From Microbacteriaceae bacterium PS02344 (GTDB lineage Bacteria; Actinomycetota; Actinomycetes; Actinomycetales; Microbacteriaceae): a DNA stretch of 64,000 bases. The notes below the pieces were generated by a model. That model was not told the DNA's origin and made no database searches. It saw nothing but the letters and a program-made list of their open reading frames with translations. Below are positions 44,091 through 53,614 of this stretch, one piece after another; the stretch's first letter is position 1, and each line of letters starts with the position of its first letter. A program made the position numbers and the translations under genes. The stretch lies in assembly GCA_029959905.1 (NCBI GenBank), contig JASCNZ010000007.1, positions 32,001-96,000 of the forward strand. Direction: 5' to 3'.

Positions 44091-44147
44091 TGATGACACG
44101 AACTGTCGTAAGATCGCTTCTGATGACACGAGATGTCATCAGAAGCG
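44091..44147. promoter_or_regulatory. Two operator sites with long dyad symmetry
   Basis: Site 2 (44115-44147) is a perfect 14-bp inverted repeat, CGCTTCTGATGACA and TGTCATCAGAAGCG, around CGAGA. Site 1 (44091-44109) is a weaker version of the core, TGATGACA-CGAAC-TGTCGT, 29 bp away. Both lie in the 74-bp region between the divergent TetR and MDR genes. Confidence 0.8.
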
Positions 44148-44157
44148 GAGAATAGCG

Positions 44158-45297
44158 ATGGGCGAGAACAGCGCGGCGTGGATCGATTCCCCCTACGCGG
44201 ATCTGACGATCCGAGAGGCCCCGATGCCGGAGGCCGGGCCGGGGCAGCTGCTGCTGGAGGTGCGCGCCGTGGCGGTGAACCCGCTCGACGCGATCATCCA
44301 GTCCAACGGCACGGTCATGTACGGGTGGTTGGACTACCCGGTGATCCTCGGGGAAGACGTCGCGGGCGTCGTCGTCGCCACCGGTGCTGGGGTGGGTGGC
44401 TTCGCCGTGGGAGATCGTGTCATCGCGTACGCCATGGGTCTGGAGAAGGGACGGGATGCCGTCTCCGAGAGCGGCTTCCAGAGATACGTCGCGGTCGACG
44501 CCGGGTTGGCCGCCGCTCTGCCGGACTCCGTCGCCTTCGAAGGCGGCGTCGTGCTGCCCCTGGCGCTATCGACGGCCGCGGCGGGCCTGTTCGAGGAGGG
44601 CCAACTGGGGCTGGACTACTCCCGTCTGGGAGACCCCGCACCTCGCGATGAGCTCGTCGTGGTCTGGGGCGGCGCGACCGCCGTCGGGAGCAACGCCATC
44701 CAACTCGCCCGAGCGGCCGGGTACCGCGTCATCACGACGGCCTCGCCGAAGAACCACGACCGGATGAGACGGTTGGGGGCCGAGGCGGTCTTCGACTACC
44801 GCGACCCGGACGCCGCAGCCCGCATCGTCGAAGCGATCGGCGGCTCGAAGGTCGCCGGCATCCTCGCCGTCGCCGTGGGGTCTGCCGAGCCCTGCCGGCG
44901 GATCGCACGCGCCACCGGCGCCACCCGTATCGCCATGGCGAGCCCTCCCGTCTCGTTCTACGAGCAGCCGCGTAGCCGCGACCTCTCTCTCGCGCGCATC
45001 CGTCTGTTCCTGACGCTCGGCATGCGCACGGCGCTCCTGCAGGTGCGCAGTCGCGTGCGCGGCATCACGCCGTCGTTCATCTGGGGCAGCGCCATCGCGA
45101 CCTCGCCCGTGGGCCCCGCCGTCTGGGGCGAGTATCTCCCGACCGCCCTCGCGTCGGGCGACCACCAGCTCTACCCGCAGCCCCGCATCGTGGGCGAGGG
45201 ACTTCCGGCGATCCAAGGAGCGATCGACACCCTGCGCGACGGCGTCTCGGCCCAGAAGCTCGTCATCAACCTGCCGACGGTAACGACGGAATCGTGA
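44158..45297 (+). CDS. MDR-family dehydrogenase/enoyl reductase-like protein
   Basis: 379 residues. GroES-like part with NPLDAIIQSNG and LGEDVAGVVVATGAGV, then a Rossmann domain with WGGATAVGSNAIQLARAAGYRV (NADPH motif). The Cys/His zinc ligands of true alcohol dehydrogenases are missing, so it groups with zinc-free quinone/enoyl reductases (ToxD-like). GCGGAG lies 7 nt upstream of the ATG. Controlled by the divergent TetR; the inducer is probably a toxic carbonyl or quinone, by inference only. Confidence 0.88.
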   Translation: MGENSAAWIDSPYADLTIREAPMPEAGPGQLLLEVRAVAVNPLDAIIQSNGTVMYGWLDYPVILGEDVAGVVVATGAGVGGFAVGDRVIAYAMGLEKGRDAVSESGFQRYVAVDAGLAAALPDSVAFEGGVVLPLALSTAAAGLFEEGQLGLDYSRLGDPAPRDELVVVWGGATAVGSNAIQLARAAGYRVITTASPKNHDRMRRLGAEAVFDYRDPDAAARIVEAIGGSKVAGILAVAVGSAEPCRRIARATGATRIAMASPPVSFYEQPRSRDLSLARIRLFLTLGMRTALLQVRSRVRGITPSFIWGSAIATSPVGPAVWGEYLPTALASGDHQLYPQPRIVGEGLPAIQGAIDTLRDGVSAQKLVINLPTVTTES

Positions 45298-45620
45298 TCC
45301 TGCCCGGGAGGGGGCGTCAGTTCTCCGACGCCTACTCCCGCACGCGGATGCGCCGCGCCGCGGCGGCGGGGCCGCGGCATCCGGCGTGCCGAACATCGCG
45401 TGGAAGGCGGGATCGTTCTCGTACTGCCCACGATCACGAGCACGGTCAGGTCGGGAACGAGGATGCCAGGGTCGGCTCGCTCCGAGGGGTCGGCATCGAG
45501 GATTCGGGCGGTCGCGGAAGCGCTGCCGATCATGGTGACGGTCATGTCATCCGACGGTGGACAGCGCCGTCGCGTCAAGGTCAATTCGTGGCCGGAGACG
45601 GCCCCGTCGGATCGGCGACG
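45298..45620. other. Intergenic region with no confident gene
   Basis: 323 bp between the MDR gene and the convergent 2H phosphoesterase gene. All frames on both strands give arginine- and proline-rich readings with no family I recognise. A short minus-strand reading around 45400-45560 (ending ILVPDLTVLVIVGSTR) vaguely resembles the end of a methyltransferase-type protein, and could be a decayed gene fragment; evidence is weak. Confidence 0.4.
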
Positions 45621-46163
45621 TCACGGTCGGAAAGCGCCGACCATGGTCGCGGTCGCGGTCGCCGGATCCCACCGCCGCACGCTCACGACCTCTGCGGTGA
45701 TGTCCCCGCCGAGGAGGTCGAGGGCGGCGGGGAGATCGGCGAGGCGCAGGCGGCGGGCGAGCGTGACGTGCGGAGTCCATTCGCCCGGCGCGGTGTGCGG
45801 AGCATCCGCCCCCGTTCCTGCGGCACGGTGCACCGCCGCGTGGAGAGCGAGCAGGTCGGCGGTGGGCACGACGCTGCGCGCGAGCACGCGGCGGTCGCCG
45901 GCGCCGAAGAGCACGGGGGCACCGAGCGTGAGGGGCATCGGGGCGAGCTCTGCGAAGGCGGCGGGGGCGAGGTCGAGGTCGGCGAGATCGACGCGCGCCA
46001 GCAGGGTGAGGTGCGGGCGGTTGGTGGCCGAGGTGTGCCGCGCGAGACTCGACATGCCGAGCGCCGCGAGCGCCTCCCACTCCGCGCGGACCGCGGCCTC
46101 GGCGTCGGAGTCGACGAGCAGCTCGATCGACGACGGCGATGGCCGCGGCTCGGGTTCTGACAC
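45621..46163 (-). CDS. 2'-5' RNA ligase-family 2H phosphoesterase
   Basis: 180 residues with the two H-x-T/S motifs of the 2H superfamily, HLTLLARV and HVTLARRL, about 70 residues apart. Members hydrolyse cyclic phosphodiesters or join RNA ends; the cell role is unknown. GTG start; CATAAT (46175-46170, minus strand) ends 6 nt before it, so the mRNA may be leaderless. The divergent M19 gene begins 46 bp away, with its own -10. Confidence 0.85.
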   Translation of the reverse strand: MSEPEPRPSPSSIELLVDSDAEAAVRAEWEALAALGMSSLARHTSATNRPHLTLLARVDLADLDLAPAAFAELAPMPLTLGAPVLFGAGDRRVLARSVVPTADLLALHAAVHRAAGTGADAPHTAPGEWTPHVTLARRLRLADLPAALDLLGGDITAEVVSVRRWDPATATATMVGAFRP

Positions 46164-46169
46164 GGATCG

Positions 46170-46203
46170 ATTATGTCGCCCGGCAGCGACGTGCCTCTAG
46201 CCT
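46170..46203. promoter_or_regulatory. Compact divergent leaderless promoters
   Basis: CATAAT (minus strand, 46175-46170) and TAGCCT (plus strand, 46198-46203) are each 6 nt from their start codons, within a 46-bp intergenic region. The -35 of each promoter must overlap the -10 region of the other. Confidence 0.6.
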
Positions 46204-46209
46204 CGACCT

Positions 46210-47247
46210 ATGACGGATGCTGCGCTCGACGGACTCATCGACGGACACAACGACCTGCCGTGGGCGGCACGCACTCTCGCCGCGTATTCGGTGGAGGGGC
46301 TCGATTCAGCCACGCCGGCACCGTTCCAGACCGACCTGCCGCGCATGCGACAGGGCGGCGTGCTCGGGCAGTTCTGGTCGGTCTACGCCGAAGACGAGCC
46401 GGGCGTGGATGCCGTGCAGTACACGCTCGAGCAGATCGATTACGTGCACCGGCTGGTGCGGCGCTACCCCGACCGGCTCGCGCTCGCTCGCACGGCGGCC
46501 GACGTCGAGCGCGCCGGCGCGGAGGGCAGGATCGCCAGCCTGCTCGGGGCGGAGGGCGGGCACAGCATCGGCGGATCGCTCGCAACGCTGCGGATGCTCG
46601 CGCGGCTCGGCGTGCGGTACATGACGCTGACCCACAACAACAACACCCCCTGGGCCGATTCGGCCACCGACGAGCCCGAGCATGGCGGCCTGAGCGAATT
46701 CGGGGAGGCGGTGGTGCGCGAGATGAACGCGCTCGGGATGCTCGTCGACCTCTCCCACGTCTCGGAGGCGACGATGGGTGCCGCGCTGCGCGTGACCGAT
46801 TCGCCCGTGATCTTCAGCCACTCGTCGTGCCGCGCGGTGACCCAGCATCCGCGCAACGTGCCGGACGCCGTGCTCGAACGCCTGGCCGACAACGGGGGCG
46901 TCGTCATGGTGTCGTTCGTGCCCGTGTTCGTCTCGCGCGACTGGGCCGACTGGTGGGAGGCCGGGCGCGAGGGCGAGCCGCCCGCGGTGGGCATCGAGCA
47001 TGTCGTGGCGCACTTCGAGCACGCGCGCGAGGTCGCCGGTATCGATCATGTGGGGATCGGCAGCGACTACGACGGATTCCCCGCCTTCCCGGAGGGTCTG
47101 GGAGATGTGACGGGGTTCCCGCGCCTGCGCGCGGCGCTGTCGGCGGCGGGCTGGTCGGATGCCGATCTGCGCAAGGTCTGGTCGGACAACGTGCTCCGGG
47201 TGCTCCGCGCGACCGACGAGCGCTTCCTCGCTCAGTCCCGCGTCTGA
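46210..47247 (+). CDS. Membrane dipeptidase-type metallopeptidase (M19)
   Basis: 345 residues. DGHNDLPW provides the first zinc ligands, AEGGHSIGG and [17 protein letters not shown] the bridging residues, [10 protein letters not shown] and FSHSSCRAV the later ligands, and GIGSDYDGF closes the barrel. M19 enzymes cleave dipeptides, including D-amino-acid and beta-lactam substrates. No signal peptide is seen, so it is cytosolic. TAGCCT ends 6 nt before the ATG. Confidence 0.93.
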   Translation: MTDAALDGLIDGHNDLPWAARTLAAYSVEGLDSATPAPFQTDLPRMRQGGVLGQFWSVYAEDEPGVDAVQYTLEQIDYVHRLVRRYPDRLALARTAADVERAGAEGRIASLLGAEGGHSIGGSLATLRMLARLGVRYMTLTHNNNTPWADSATDEPEHGGLSEFGEAVVREMNALGMLVDLSHVSEATMGAALRVTDSPVIFSHSSCRAVTQHPRNVPDAVLERLADNGGVVMVSFVPVFVSRDWADWWEAGREGEPPAVGIEHVVAHFEHAREVAGIDHVGIGSDYDGFPAFPEGLGDVTGFPRLRAALSAAGWSDADLRKVWSDNVLRVLRATDERFLAQSRV

Positions 47248-47261
47248 GCCCGCCCGCAGGA

Positions 47262-48482
47262 CTAGGCGGGCATGCTCAGGCGCTGCTCGGCGAGCAGTGG
47301 CACGGCGCGCTCGCGAGCGGCGCGGCGGGCGGTCGCGACCGCGCCGACCGACACGACCTCGGCGCCGAGCTCGGAGGCGACGATCGTCGGCGCGGGCAGG
47401 TGGAGTTCGTCGGGCAGGATGCGGCGCGCGGCGGTCAGCACGGGCTCGATGCTCTCGGCCACGGCGCCGCACACGATCACGCGCGCCGGGTCGTACATGC
47501 TGCCGAGCACACCGACGATGCGGGCGACCACGGCTCCGACCCGGTCGGCGACGAGCACGGCATCCGCGTCGCCCGCTGCGGCGAGGGTCAGCACGAGGCG
47601 CGGGTCGACGCGCTCGGTGTCGACCAGGCGGCCGAGCGCTCCATCGAGGGGCGCCTCGCCCGAACCGACCACCTCGCGTGCCGTGTCCTGCACGGCGTAC
47701 GGCAGTCCGACGGCCGATCCGACGCCCATGATGTGGTCGAACACGACGCCCTCGCCGACACCGCCGTGCGCGCCGTGCAGCACATGGCCGTCGACGACGA
47801 CACCCCCGCCGTAGCGCTCGCTGGCGAGCAGCGCCACGTAGTCGCGGCATCCGACCGCCGCGCCGACCGCGCCCTCGGCGATCGCGGCGAGCTGCGCATC
47901 GTTCTTGACCTGCACGACGGGGGCCCAGTCCGCCAACGCCTCGGCGAGACCGGGGTTGGTGCGCTCCCAGAACCCGTCGGGATGGGGTGGCGAGATGCCG
48001 TTGCGGTCGACCGGCGCGGCGACGCCCGCGCAGATGGCGAGCACGCGGTCGCGCGGCACCCCCGACTCGTCGATGGCGGCCGCGAGGTGCTCGACGATGA
48101 GCGCCCGTCGGGCTGCGGCGGACTGCGTCTGGTCGACCTCGACCCGATGGTGCACCAGGGTGCGGTCGAGCACATCGGCGACGGTGAAGGCGACGTGCGT
48201 GTCGCCGGCGTCGATGCCGACCACCACGCCGAGGTCGGAGGAGAGGGCGAAGCGGCGGGCCGGGCGCCCCGAGCGGTAGCTGCCGGCGACCCGGGCATTG
48301 GGCAGCTCGCGCAGCACCTCGGCGCCCACGAGCGTGTCGATCGCGTCGATCGCGGTCGAGCGCGTGAGCGATGTGCCGCCCATCACGTCGGTGGCGGTGA
48401 ACTCTCCGGCGTTCCAGGCGAAGTCGAGCACGGCTCCGACGCTCGCGCGTCCGGTGCCGAGCCCGGTCGAGATGTCGGTCAC
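47262..48482 (-). CDS. ROK-family transcriptional repressor
   Basis: 406 residues: an N-terminal winged helix (about 12-75, TSLTRSTAIDAIDTLVGAEVLREL) and an actin-like ROK domain (VVGIDAGDTHVAFTVAD at about 86, VKNDAQLAAIAEGAVG, DYVALLASERYGGGVVVDG). The usual CxCGxxGC zinc motif of active ROK kinases is absent, so it is a pure regulator. Divergent from the sugar importer operon at 48581, which it probably represses until a sugar binds. GTG start at 48482. Confidence 0.92.
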   Translation of the reverse strand: MTDISTGLGTGRASVGAVLDFAWNAGEFTATDVMGGTSLTRSTAIDAIDTLVGAEVLRELPNARVAGSYRSGRPARRFALSSDLGVVVGIDAGDTHVAFTVADVLDRTLVHHRVEVDQTQSAAARRALIVEHLAAAIDESGVPRDRVLAICAGVAAPVDRNGISPPHPDGFWERTNPGLAEALADWAPVVQVKNDAQLAAIAEGAVGAAVGCRDYVALLASERYGGGVVVDGHVLHGAHGGVGEGVVFDHIMGVGSAVGLPYAVQDTAREVVGSGEAPLDGALGRLVDTERVDPRLVLTLAAAGDADAVLVADRVGAVVARIVGVLGSMYDPARVIVCGAVAESIEPVLTAARRILPDELHLPAPTIVASELGAEVVSVGAVATARRAARERAVPLLAEQRLSMPA

Positions 48483-48542
48483 TCCTCTTGCCTTCCTGCC
48501 GTCCGAATGAGAGAGTACCGGTCAGTGGAGTAAATTCGCTCA

Positions 48543-48565
48543 TTAGATTTAATAGCTGGATCTAA
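48543..48565. promoter_or_regulatory. Candidate ROK operator before the sugar ABC operon
   Basis: TTAGAT (48543-48548) and ATCTAA (48560-48565) form an inverted repeat with an 11-bp AT-rich centre, in the 98-bp space between the ROK gene and the binding-protein gene. AT-richness here stands out against the surrounding sequence. Confidence 0.55.
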
Positions 48566-48580
48566 ACCGGAAGGACAACG

Positions 48581-49900
48581 GTGTCTGGGAGACGAACACG
48601 CGCGCTGCGGCTGATCGGCGGGGCCCTCGGGCTCACGCTCGTCGGCGCCGCCCTCACGAGCTGCGCCGCCGACTCGGGAGCGGAGACCATCCGCTTCACC
48701 TTCAGCAAGCGCGAGGCGATCGAGTTCATGACCGAGCTCGTGGCCGAGTACAACGCGTCGCAGGGCGACGTGAAGGTCGAGATCGACACCTCCGGCGTCG
48801 ATGTGGTCTCGGCCAGCTTCGTGCGGGGCAATCCGCCCGACATCATGCTCGGCAACTACAACTACGAGGTCGCCCGGTTCGTGCAGCGCTGCGCGCTCAC
48901 CGACCTCTCCGCCACCGACGCGGCCGCGAGCATCCGCGACGACCTGCAGCCGCTCATGGAGCAGTACGGGTCGTGCGAGGGGCGTACGAGCGCCCTGCCG
49001 TACTCGGTGATGGCAGCATCCGTCATCTACAACAAGGAGATCTTCGAGGCGCAGGGCCTCGAGGTCCCCACCACCTGGGACGAGTTGATCGCCGTGTGCG
49101 ACCAGCTCAAGGCCGCCGGCATCGACCCGTTCTACGGCACCTTCAAAGACGACTGGACCGTCGCCCAGGGCTGGTACGACTACACCGCCGGCGGATCGGT
49201 CGACACGATCGAGTTCTTCGACGCGCTCGCCGCGGAGGGCGCCGAGGTCGGTCCCGACTCGTCGGTGTCGTTCGAGAAGGACTTCGCCGAGCCGATGGAC
49301 CGCATGATGCAACTCGTCGACAACTACACCAACGCGGATGCTCCGAGCCGGGCCTACGGCGACGGCAACCTGGCCTTCGGCAAGGGCGAGGCCGCGATGT
49401 ACCTGCAGGGCCCGTGGGCGTTCAGCGAGATCGCGAAGACCGCCCCCGACCTCGCCCTCGGCACGTTCCCGCTGCCGATGACCGATGACCCCGCCGACCT
49501 CGGAGTGCGCGTGAACATGGACCTCGCGGCGATGATCCCGGTCGAATCGGCGCATCAGGAGGCCGCGCGCGACTTCCTCGAGTACCTCTTCCTGCCCGAG
49601 AACATCGAGGCCTACAACGCGTCGCAGCTCGGCTTCACGCCCACGGAGGATGCCCCGGCCCCCGACGATCCGCGCATCGAGGGGATGATCGAGTACTACG
49701 AGAACGGCCAGATCTACCAGGGCCCGTCGGTGCTCGTTCCCAAGACGCTGCCGATCTTCAACTATGCGCAGGCGATGGTGCTGGGCGCCTCGACCGACGC
49801 CACCCTGCGCACCATGGATGCCGACTGGGCGCGCATCGCGTTCCGCGCGCCCATCCCCTCCACCCAGGACAACGCCTCGGGTGAGGAGCCCGCATCATGA
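48581..49900 (+). CDS. Sugar ABC transporter substrate-binding lipoprotein
   Basis: 439 residues. The signal peptide ends in the lipobox ALTSC (Cys28). The mature part is a family 1 solute-binding protein (IRFTFSKREAIEFMTELVAEYNAS, WDELIAVCDQLKAAGIDPF, GKGEAAMYLQGPWAFSEI). It captures a sugar, probably an alpha-glucoside given the GH13 gene at the end of the operon. GTG start with GGAAGGA upstream. Its stop overlaps the first permease start (ATGA). Confidence 0.93.
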   Translation: MSGRRTRALRLIGGALGLTLVGAALTSCAADSGAETIRFTFSKREAIEFMTELVAEYNASQGDVKVEIDTSGVDVVSASFVRGNPPDIMLGNYNYEVARFVQRCALTDLSATDAAASIRDDLQPLMEQYGSCEGRTSALPYSVMAASVIYNKEIFEAQGLEVPTTWDELIAVCDQLKAAGIDPFYGTFKDDWTVAQGWYDYTAGGSVDTIEFFDALAAEGAEVGPDSSVSFEKDFAEPMDRMMQLVDNYTNADAPSRAYGDGNLAFGKGEAAMYLQGPWAFSEIAKTAPDLALGTFPLPMTDDPADLGVRVNMDLAAMIPVESAHQEAARDFLEYLFLPENIEAYNASQLGFTPTEDAPAPDDPRIEGMIEYYENGQIYQGPSVLVPKTLPIFNYAQAMVLGASTDATLRTMDADWARIAFRAPIPSTQDNASGEEPAS

Positions 49901-50829
49901 GCACCGCGACGGCACCCAGCGACAGCACGACGGTCATCGTCACGGGCGTTCGGCGCGAGCTGCGCCGCCACCGACGCCGTGTCGAACCGATCTACTACCT
50001 GTTCCTGCTGCCCACCCTGGTGATCTTCACCCTCGCGATCACCGTGCCCGGCGTCATGGGCATCTTCTTCAGCTTCACCGACTCGATCGGATTGGGGGAG
50101 TGGAACTTCAACGGCCTCACGAACTACATCGCGATGTTCAGCGACCCGTCGATCCTGCAGAGCTACCTCTTCACGTTCGGGTTCTCGATCGCGACCGTGA
50201 TCGTGGTGAACGTGATCGCATTCCTGCTGGCGGTCGGTCTCACCTCGCGCATCCGCCTCAAGACGGCGCTGCGGACCGTCTTCGTGATCCCGATGGTGAT
50301 CTCGGGCATCATCATCGCCTACGTCTTCAACTTCCTCTTCTCGAACTCGCTGCCCGCGGCAGGGGCGGCCACCGGCATCCCCTGGTTGTCGGAGAGCCTG
50401 CTCGCCAACCCCGACCTCGCGTGGGTCGCGATCGTCATCGTCACCGCCTGGCAGGCCGTGCCCGGCACGCTGCTCATCTACATCGCCGGCCTGCTCTCGG
50501 TGCCCGGCGAGGTGTACGAGGCGGCGAGCATCGACGGGGCGAGCAAGACGCAGCAGCTCACCCGCATCACGATCCCGCTCGTCATGGGCTACGTCGTGAT
50601 CAACGTCATCCTCGGGTTCAAGGGCTTCCTCAACGCCTACGACATCATCGTCGGCCTCACCAACGGCGGCCCGGGCACCGCCACCCGCAGCGTCGCGATG
50701 ACGATCATCGCGGGCTTCAACGGCGGCGACTACGCCTACCAGATGGCCAACGCGACCATCTTCTTCATCGTCGCCGTGCTCATCTCGCTCCTCCAGCTCT
50801 CGCTGACGCGCGGAAGGAACGCACTCTGA
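49897..50829 (+). CDS. Sugar ABC transporter permease (MalF-like)
   Basis: 310 residues, six membrane helices. The EAA loop is EAASIDGASKTQQLTRITIPL, where the ATPase docks, and NGGPGTATR is the periplasmic-side motif of MalF/UgpA-type permeases. Pairs with the next gene to form the membrane channel. Overlaps its neighbours on both sides (ATGA and TGATG). Confidence 0.95.
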   Translation: MSTATAPSDSTTVIVTGVRRELRRHRRRVEPIYYLFLLPTLVIFTLAITVPGVMGIFFSFTDSIGLGEWNFNGLTNYIAMFSDPSILQSYLFTFGFSIATVIVVNVIAFLLAVGLTSRIRLKTALRTVFVIPMVISGIIIAYVFNFLFSNSLPAAGAATGIPWLSESLLANPDLAWVAIVIVTAWQAVPGTLLIYIAGLLSVPGEVYEAASIDGASKTQQLTRITIPLVMGYVVINVILGFKGFLNAYDIIVGLTNGGPGTATRSVAMTIIAGFNGGDYAYQMANATIFFIVAVLISLLQLSLTRGRNAL

Positions 50830-51704
50830 TGTCGACGCAGACCATCACCACCGCCGCAGGCGGGAAGAAGCCGCGCGAGCGCATGGAGCGGGTCAACTGG
50901 TCGGCGACGATCATCCTGATCCTCTGCACGGTCACGGTGCTGCTCCCGCTGTACGTCACCATCTCGATGGCGTTCAAGACCACGAACCAGGCGGTCGACG
51001 GCAACGCCTTCTCGCTCCCGGCGCCGTTCAGCTTCGACGGGTTCGTCGAGGCGTGGAACCTCACGAAGTTCCCTGTCGGCGCGGGCATCTCGCTGCTCGT
51101 GACGGCGGGCACCGTGATCGCCACGATCGTGCTCGCCGCGTGGGCGTCGTACGCGATCGTGCGCAACTGGGACCGCCGCCTGTTCCGCTACTCGTTCTTC
51201 TACCTGCTCGCGGCGATGTTCATCCCGTTCCCGGTGGTCGCGCTGCCGCAGATCCAGCTCACGGGCCGGGTCGGACTCGACAACCCGTTCGGCGTCATCA
51301 TCCTCGCGACGATGTTCCAGCTGAGCTTCAGCGTGCTGCTGTTCACGGCGTTCCTGCGGTCGATCCCGATCGAGCTCGAGGAGAGCGCCCGCATCGACGG
51401 CGCGACCACGTGGCAGACGTTCTGGAAGCTGATCTTCCCGCTGCTCGCTCCGATGAGCGCGACGGTCGGCATCTTCGCCTTCCTCTACGCCTGGAACGAC
51501 TTCATGATGCCGTCGCTCATCATCTCCGACCCGGCGCTGCAGACGCTGCCGGTGCGGCAGAACCTCTTCCAGAACCAGTTCAGCAACAACTACAACGTGG
51601 CGTTCGCCTCGTACCTCATGGCGATGGCGCCGGCGATCCTGGCGTACCTGTTCACGCAGCGCTTCGTCATGGAGGGCGTCACGCAGGGTGCCGTCAAGGG
51701 CTGA
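50829..51704 (+). CDS. Sugar ABC transporter permease (MalG-like)
   Basis: 291 residues, six membrane helices, with the EAA loop ESARIDGATTWQTFWKLIFPLL and the LYAWNDFMMPSLIISDP segment of MalG/UgpE. Starts inside the stop of the first permease (TGATG). No ATP-binding subunit follows, so the importer must share a MsmK/UgpC-type ATPase encoded elsewhere. Confidence 0.95.
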   Translation: MSTQTITTAAGGKKPRERMERVNWSATIILILCTVTVLLPLYVTISMAFKTTNQAVDGNAFSLPAPFSFDGFVEAWNLTKFPVGAGISLLVTAGTVIATIVLAAWASYAIVRNWDRRLFRYSFFYLLAAMFIPFPVVALPQIQLTGRVGLDNPFGVIILATMFQLSFSVLLFTAFLRSIPIELEESARIDGATTWQTFWKLIFPLLAPMSATVGIFAFLYAWNDFMMPSLIISDPALQTLPVRQNLFQNQFSNNYNVAFASYLMAMAPAILAYLFTQRFVMEGVTQGAVKG

Positions 51705-51800
51705 ACGGATGCCCGGCGACGGGCCGCCCCGACGACCCGGCGCCACCCGGCGACGGCCCCGCAGAACCCCACCGCAAGGAAAGAAGGAGCAACACCTCTC

Positions 51801-53489
51801 ATGACCGATGCGCTTCTCACCGAGACCCGCGACGAGCAGACGGCAGCATGGTGGCGGCAGGCCGCCGTCTATCAGATCTACCCCCGCAGCTTCGCCGACG
51901 CGAACGGCGACGGGCTCGGCGACATCCCGGGCATCGTGTCGAAGGTCGACTACCTCGCCGACCTCGGCATCGACGCCGTCTGGCTGAGTCCGTTCTATCC
52001 CTCCGAACTCGCCGACGGCGGCTACGACGTGGCCGACTACCGCGACGTCGACCCGCGCCTGGGCACCCTCGCCGACTTCGACGCGATGGTCGAAGCGCTG
52101 CACGCCCGTGGCATCCACGTGATCGTCGACATCGTGCCCAACCACTCGTCCGATCAGCACGTGTGGTTCCAGGAGGCGCTCGCCGCCGGGCGCGGATCGG
52201 CGGCGCGCGAGCGCTACATCTTCCGCGAGGGCACCGGACCCGACGGCGCAGAGCCGCCGACCGACTGGGTATCGGTGTTCGGGGGCGGCGCATGGGAGCG
52301 CGTCGACGACGGCCAGTGGTACTTCCACAACTTCGCCAAGGAGCAGCCCGACTTCAACTGGGACCACCCGGAGGTGCGCGAGGACTTCCTGAGCACCCTG
52401 CGCTTCTGGTCGGACCGCGGCGTCGACGGCTTCCGCATCGACGTCGCGCACATGCTCACCAAGGACCTCAGCGAGCCGTTGCCGTCGCGCGCCGAGCTCG
52501 ACGCCATCGACCGCTCGACCGGCCTGCACCCGCTCATCGACCGCGACGAGGTGCACGAGATCTACGCGGAGTGGCGTCAGGTCTTCAACTCGTACGACCC
52601 GCCCCGCACGGCCGTGGCCGAGGCATGGGTCGACACCCCCGAACGCCGCGCGCGTTACGCCTCGGCCGAGGGGTTGGGGCAGGCGTTCAACTTCGACCTG
52701 CTCGAGGCCGACTTCGATGCCGCGCAGTTCCGCGGCATCATCGACGACAACCTCGCTCAGGCTCGGCTCACCGGGTCGTCGACCACGTGGGTGCTCTCGA
52801 ACCACGACGTGACCCGTCATGCCACGCGCTACGGCCTCGCCCCGCTGCAGGGCCGCGCCGTCAAGCAGGGCACCGAGTGGGTCGCGGCGGGCGGCCCCGC
52901 CGACATGCTCGACCGCGACCGGGGGCTGCGCCGCGCGCACGCCGCGTCGCTGCTGCTGCTCGGTCTGCCGGGCAGCGCGTACCTCTACCAGGGCGAGGAG
53001 CTCGGTCTGCATGAGGTCGCCGAGATCCCCGCCGAGCAGCGACAGGACCCCGCGTTCTTCCGCGGTGCGGAGTTCGACGGCCTGGGGCGCGACGGATGCC
53101 GTGTGCCCCTGCCGTGGACCGCGGAAGGCGTCTCGTTCGGGTTCGGCAGCGCCCCGGCGCACCTGCCGCAGCCGGCCTGGTTCGCCGAGCACGCGGTGGA
53201 TGCCGAGGCATCCGACCCGTCGTCGACACTGTCGCTCTATCGTGCGGCGCTGCGGTTGCGGCATCCGCTGCAGACGGGGGAGTCGCTGGAGTGGATCGAG
53301 ACCGGTCGGGCCGACGTGCTGCGCTTCGTGCGCCCGAACGGGTGGCAGATCGTGGCGAACTTCGGCACGGAGCCGTTCGACCTCGGGGCGGACGCCTCGG
53401 AGGTGGTGCTCGCGAGCATCCCGCTGAGCGGCACCTCTCTCGCGGGGGAGGCGACCGCCTGGCTGGCGCCGGAGGGTCTGCTGAACTGA
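51801..53489 (+). CDS. GH13 alpha-glucosidase/oligo-1,6-glucosidase-type glycoside hydrolase
   Basis: 562 residues. VYQIYPRSFADANGDGLGDIPGI is the GH13 oligo-1,6-glucosidase opening. Catalytic nucleophile Asp214 is in GFRIDVAH, acid/base Glu274 in AEAWVD, and transition-state Asp336 in LSNHD. No signal peptide, so it cleaves imported oligosaccharides in the cytosol, releasing glucose. AAGGAG lies 11 nt upstream of the ATG. The 96-bp spacer from the permease gene is GC-rich without a clear terminator. Confidence 0.94.
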   Translation: MTDALLTETRDEQTAAWWRQAAVYQIYPRSFADANGDGLGDIPGIVSKVDYLADLGIDAVWLSPFYPSELADGGYDVADYRDVDPRLGTLADFDAMVEALHARGIHVIVDIVPNHSSDQHVWFQEALAAGRGSAARERYIFREGTGPDGAEPPTDWVSVFGGGAWERVDDGQWYFHNFAKEQPDFNWDHPEVREDFLSTLRFWSDRGVDGFRIDVAHMLTKDLSEPLPSRAELDAIDRSTGLHPLIDRDEVHEIYAEWRQVFNSYDPPRTAVAEAWVDTPERRARYASAEGLGQAFNFDLLEADFDAAQFRGIIDDNLAQARLTGSSTTWVLSNHDVTRHATRYGLAPLQGRAVKQGTEWVAAGGPADMLDRDRGLRRAHAASLLLLGLPGSAYLYQGEELGLHEVAEIPAEQRQDPAFFRGAEFDGLGRDGCRVPLPWTAEGVSFGFGSAPAHLPQPAWFAEHAVDAEASDPSSTLSLYRAALRLRHPLQTGESLEWIETGRADVLRFVRPNGWQIVANFGTEPFDLGADASEVVLASIPLSGTSLAGEATAWLAPEGLLN

Positions 53490-53510
53490 CGGCGGGCCTG
53501 CCCGCGCGAA

Positions 53511-53580
53511 ACGGAGACCACCTGCGGCGGGTCGGGGTGTCGAGAGAAGACGCGCCGGCCCGCGGGCGGTGGGTCTCCGT
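53511..53580. repeat. Long-range inverted repeat after the GH13 gene
   Basis: ACGGAGACC (53511-53519) pairs with GGTCTCCGT (53572-53580), with further pairing of GGCGGG and CCCGCG inside, giving a 70-nt fold. It lies 22 bp after the stop codon, so it may end the sugar operon or be another palindromic element. Confidence 0.5.
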
Positions 53581-53614
53581 CTCTGCCGCGGCGCGTGGGC
53601 GCATGTGGCGATTT

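Noticed and set aside
45298..45620. Possible gene remnant (LTVLVIVGS-type end of a methyltransferase, or YENDPAFH-type tail)
   Set aside because: The two readings are in different frames, are short and have no further conserved context; I cannot support either family.
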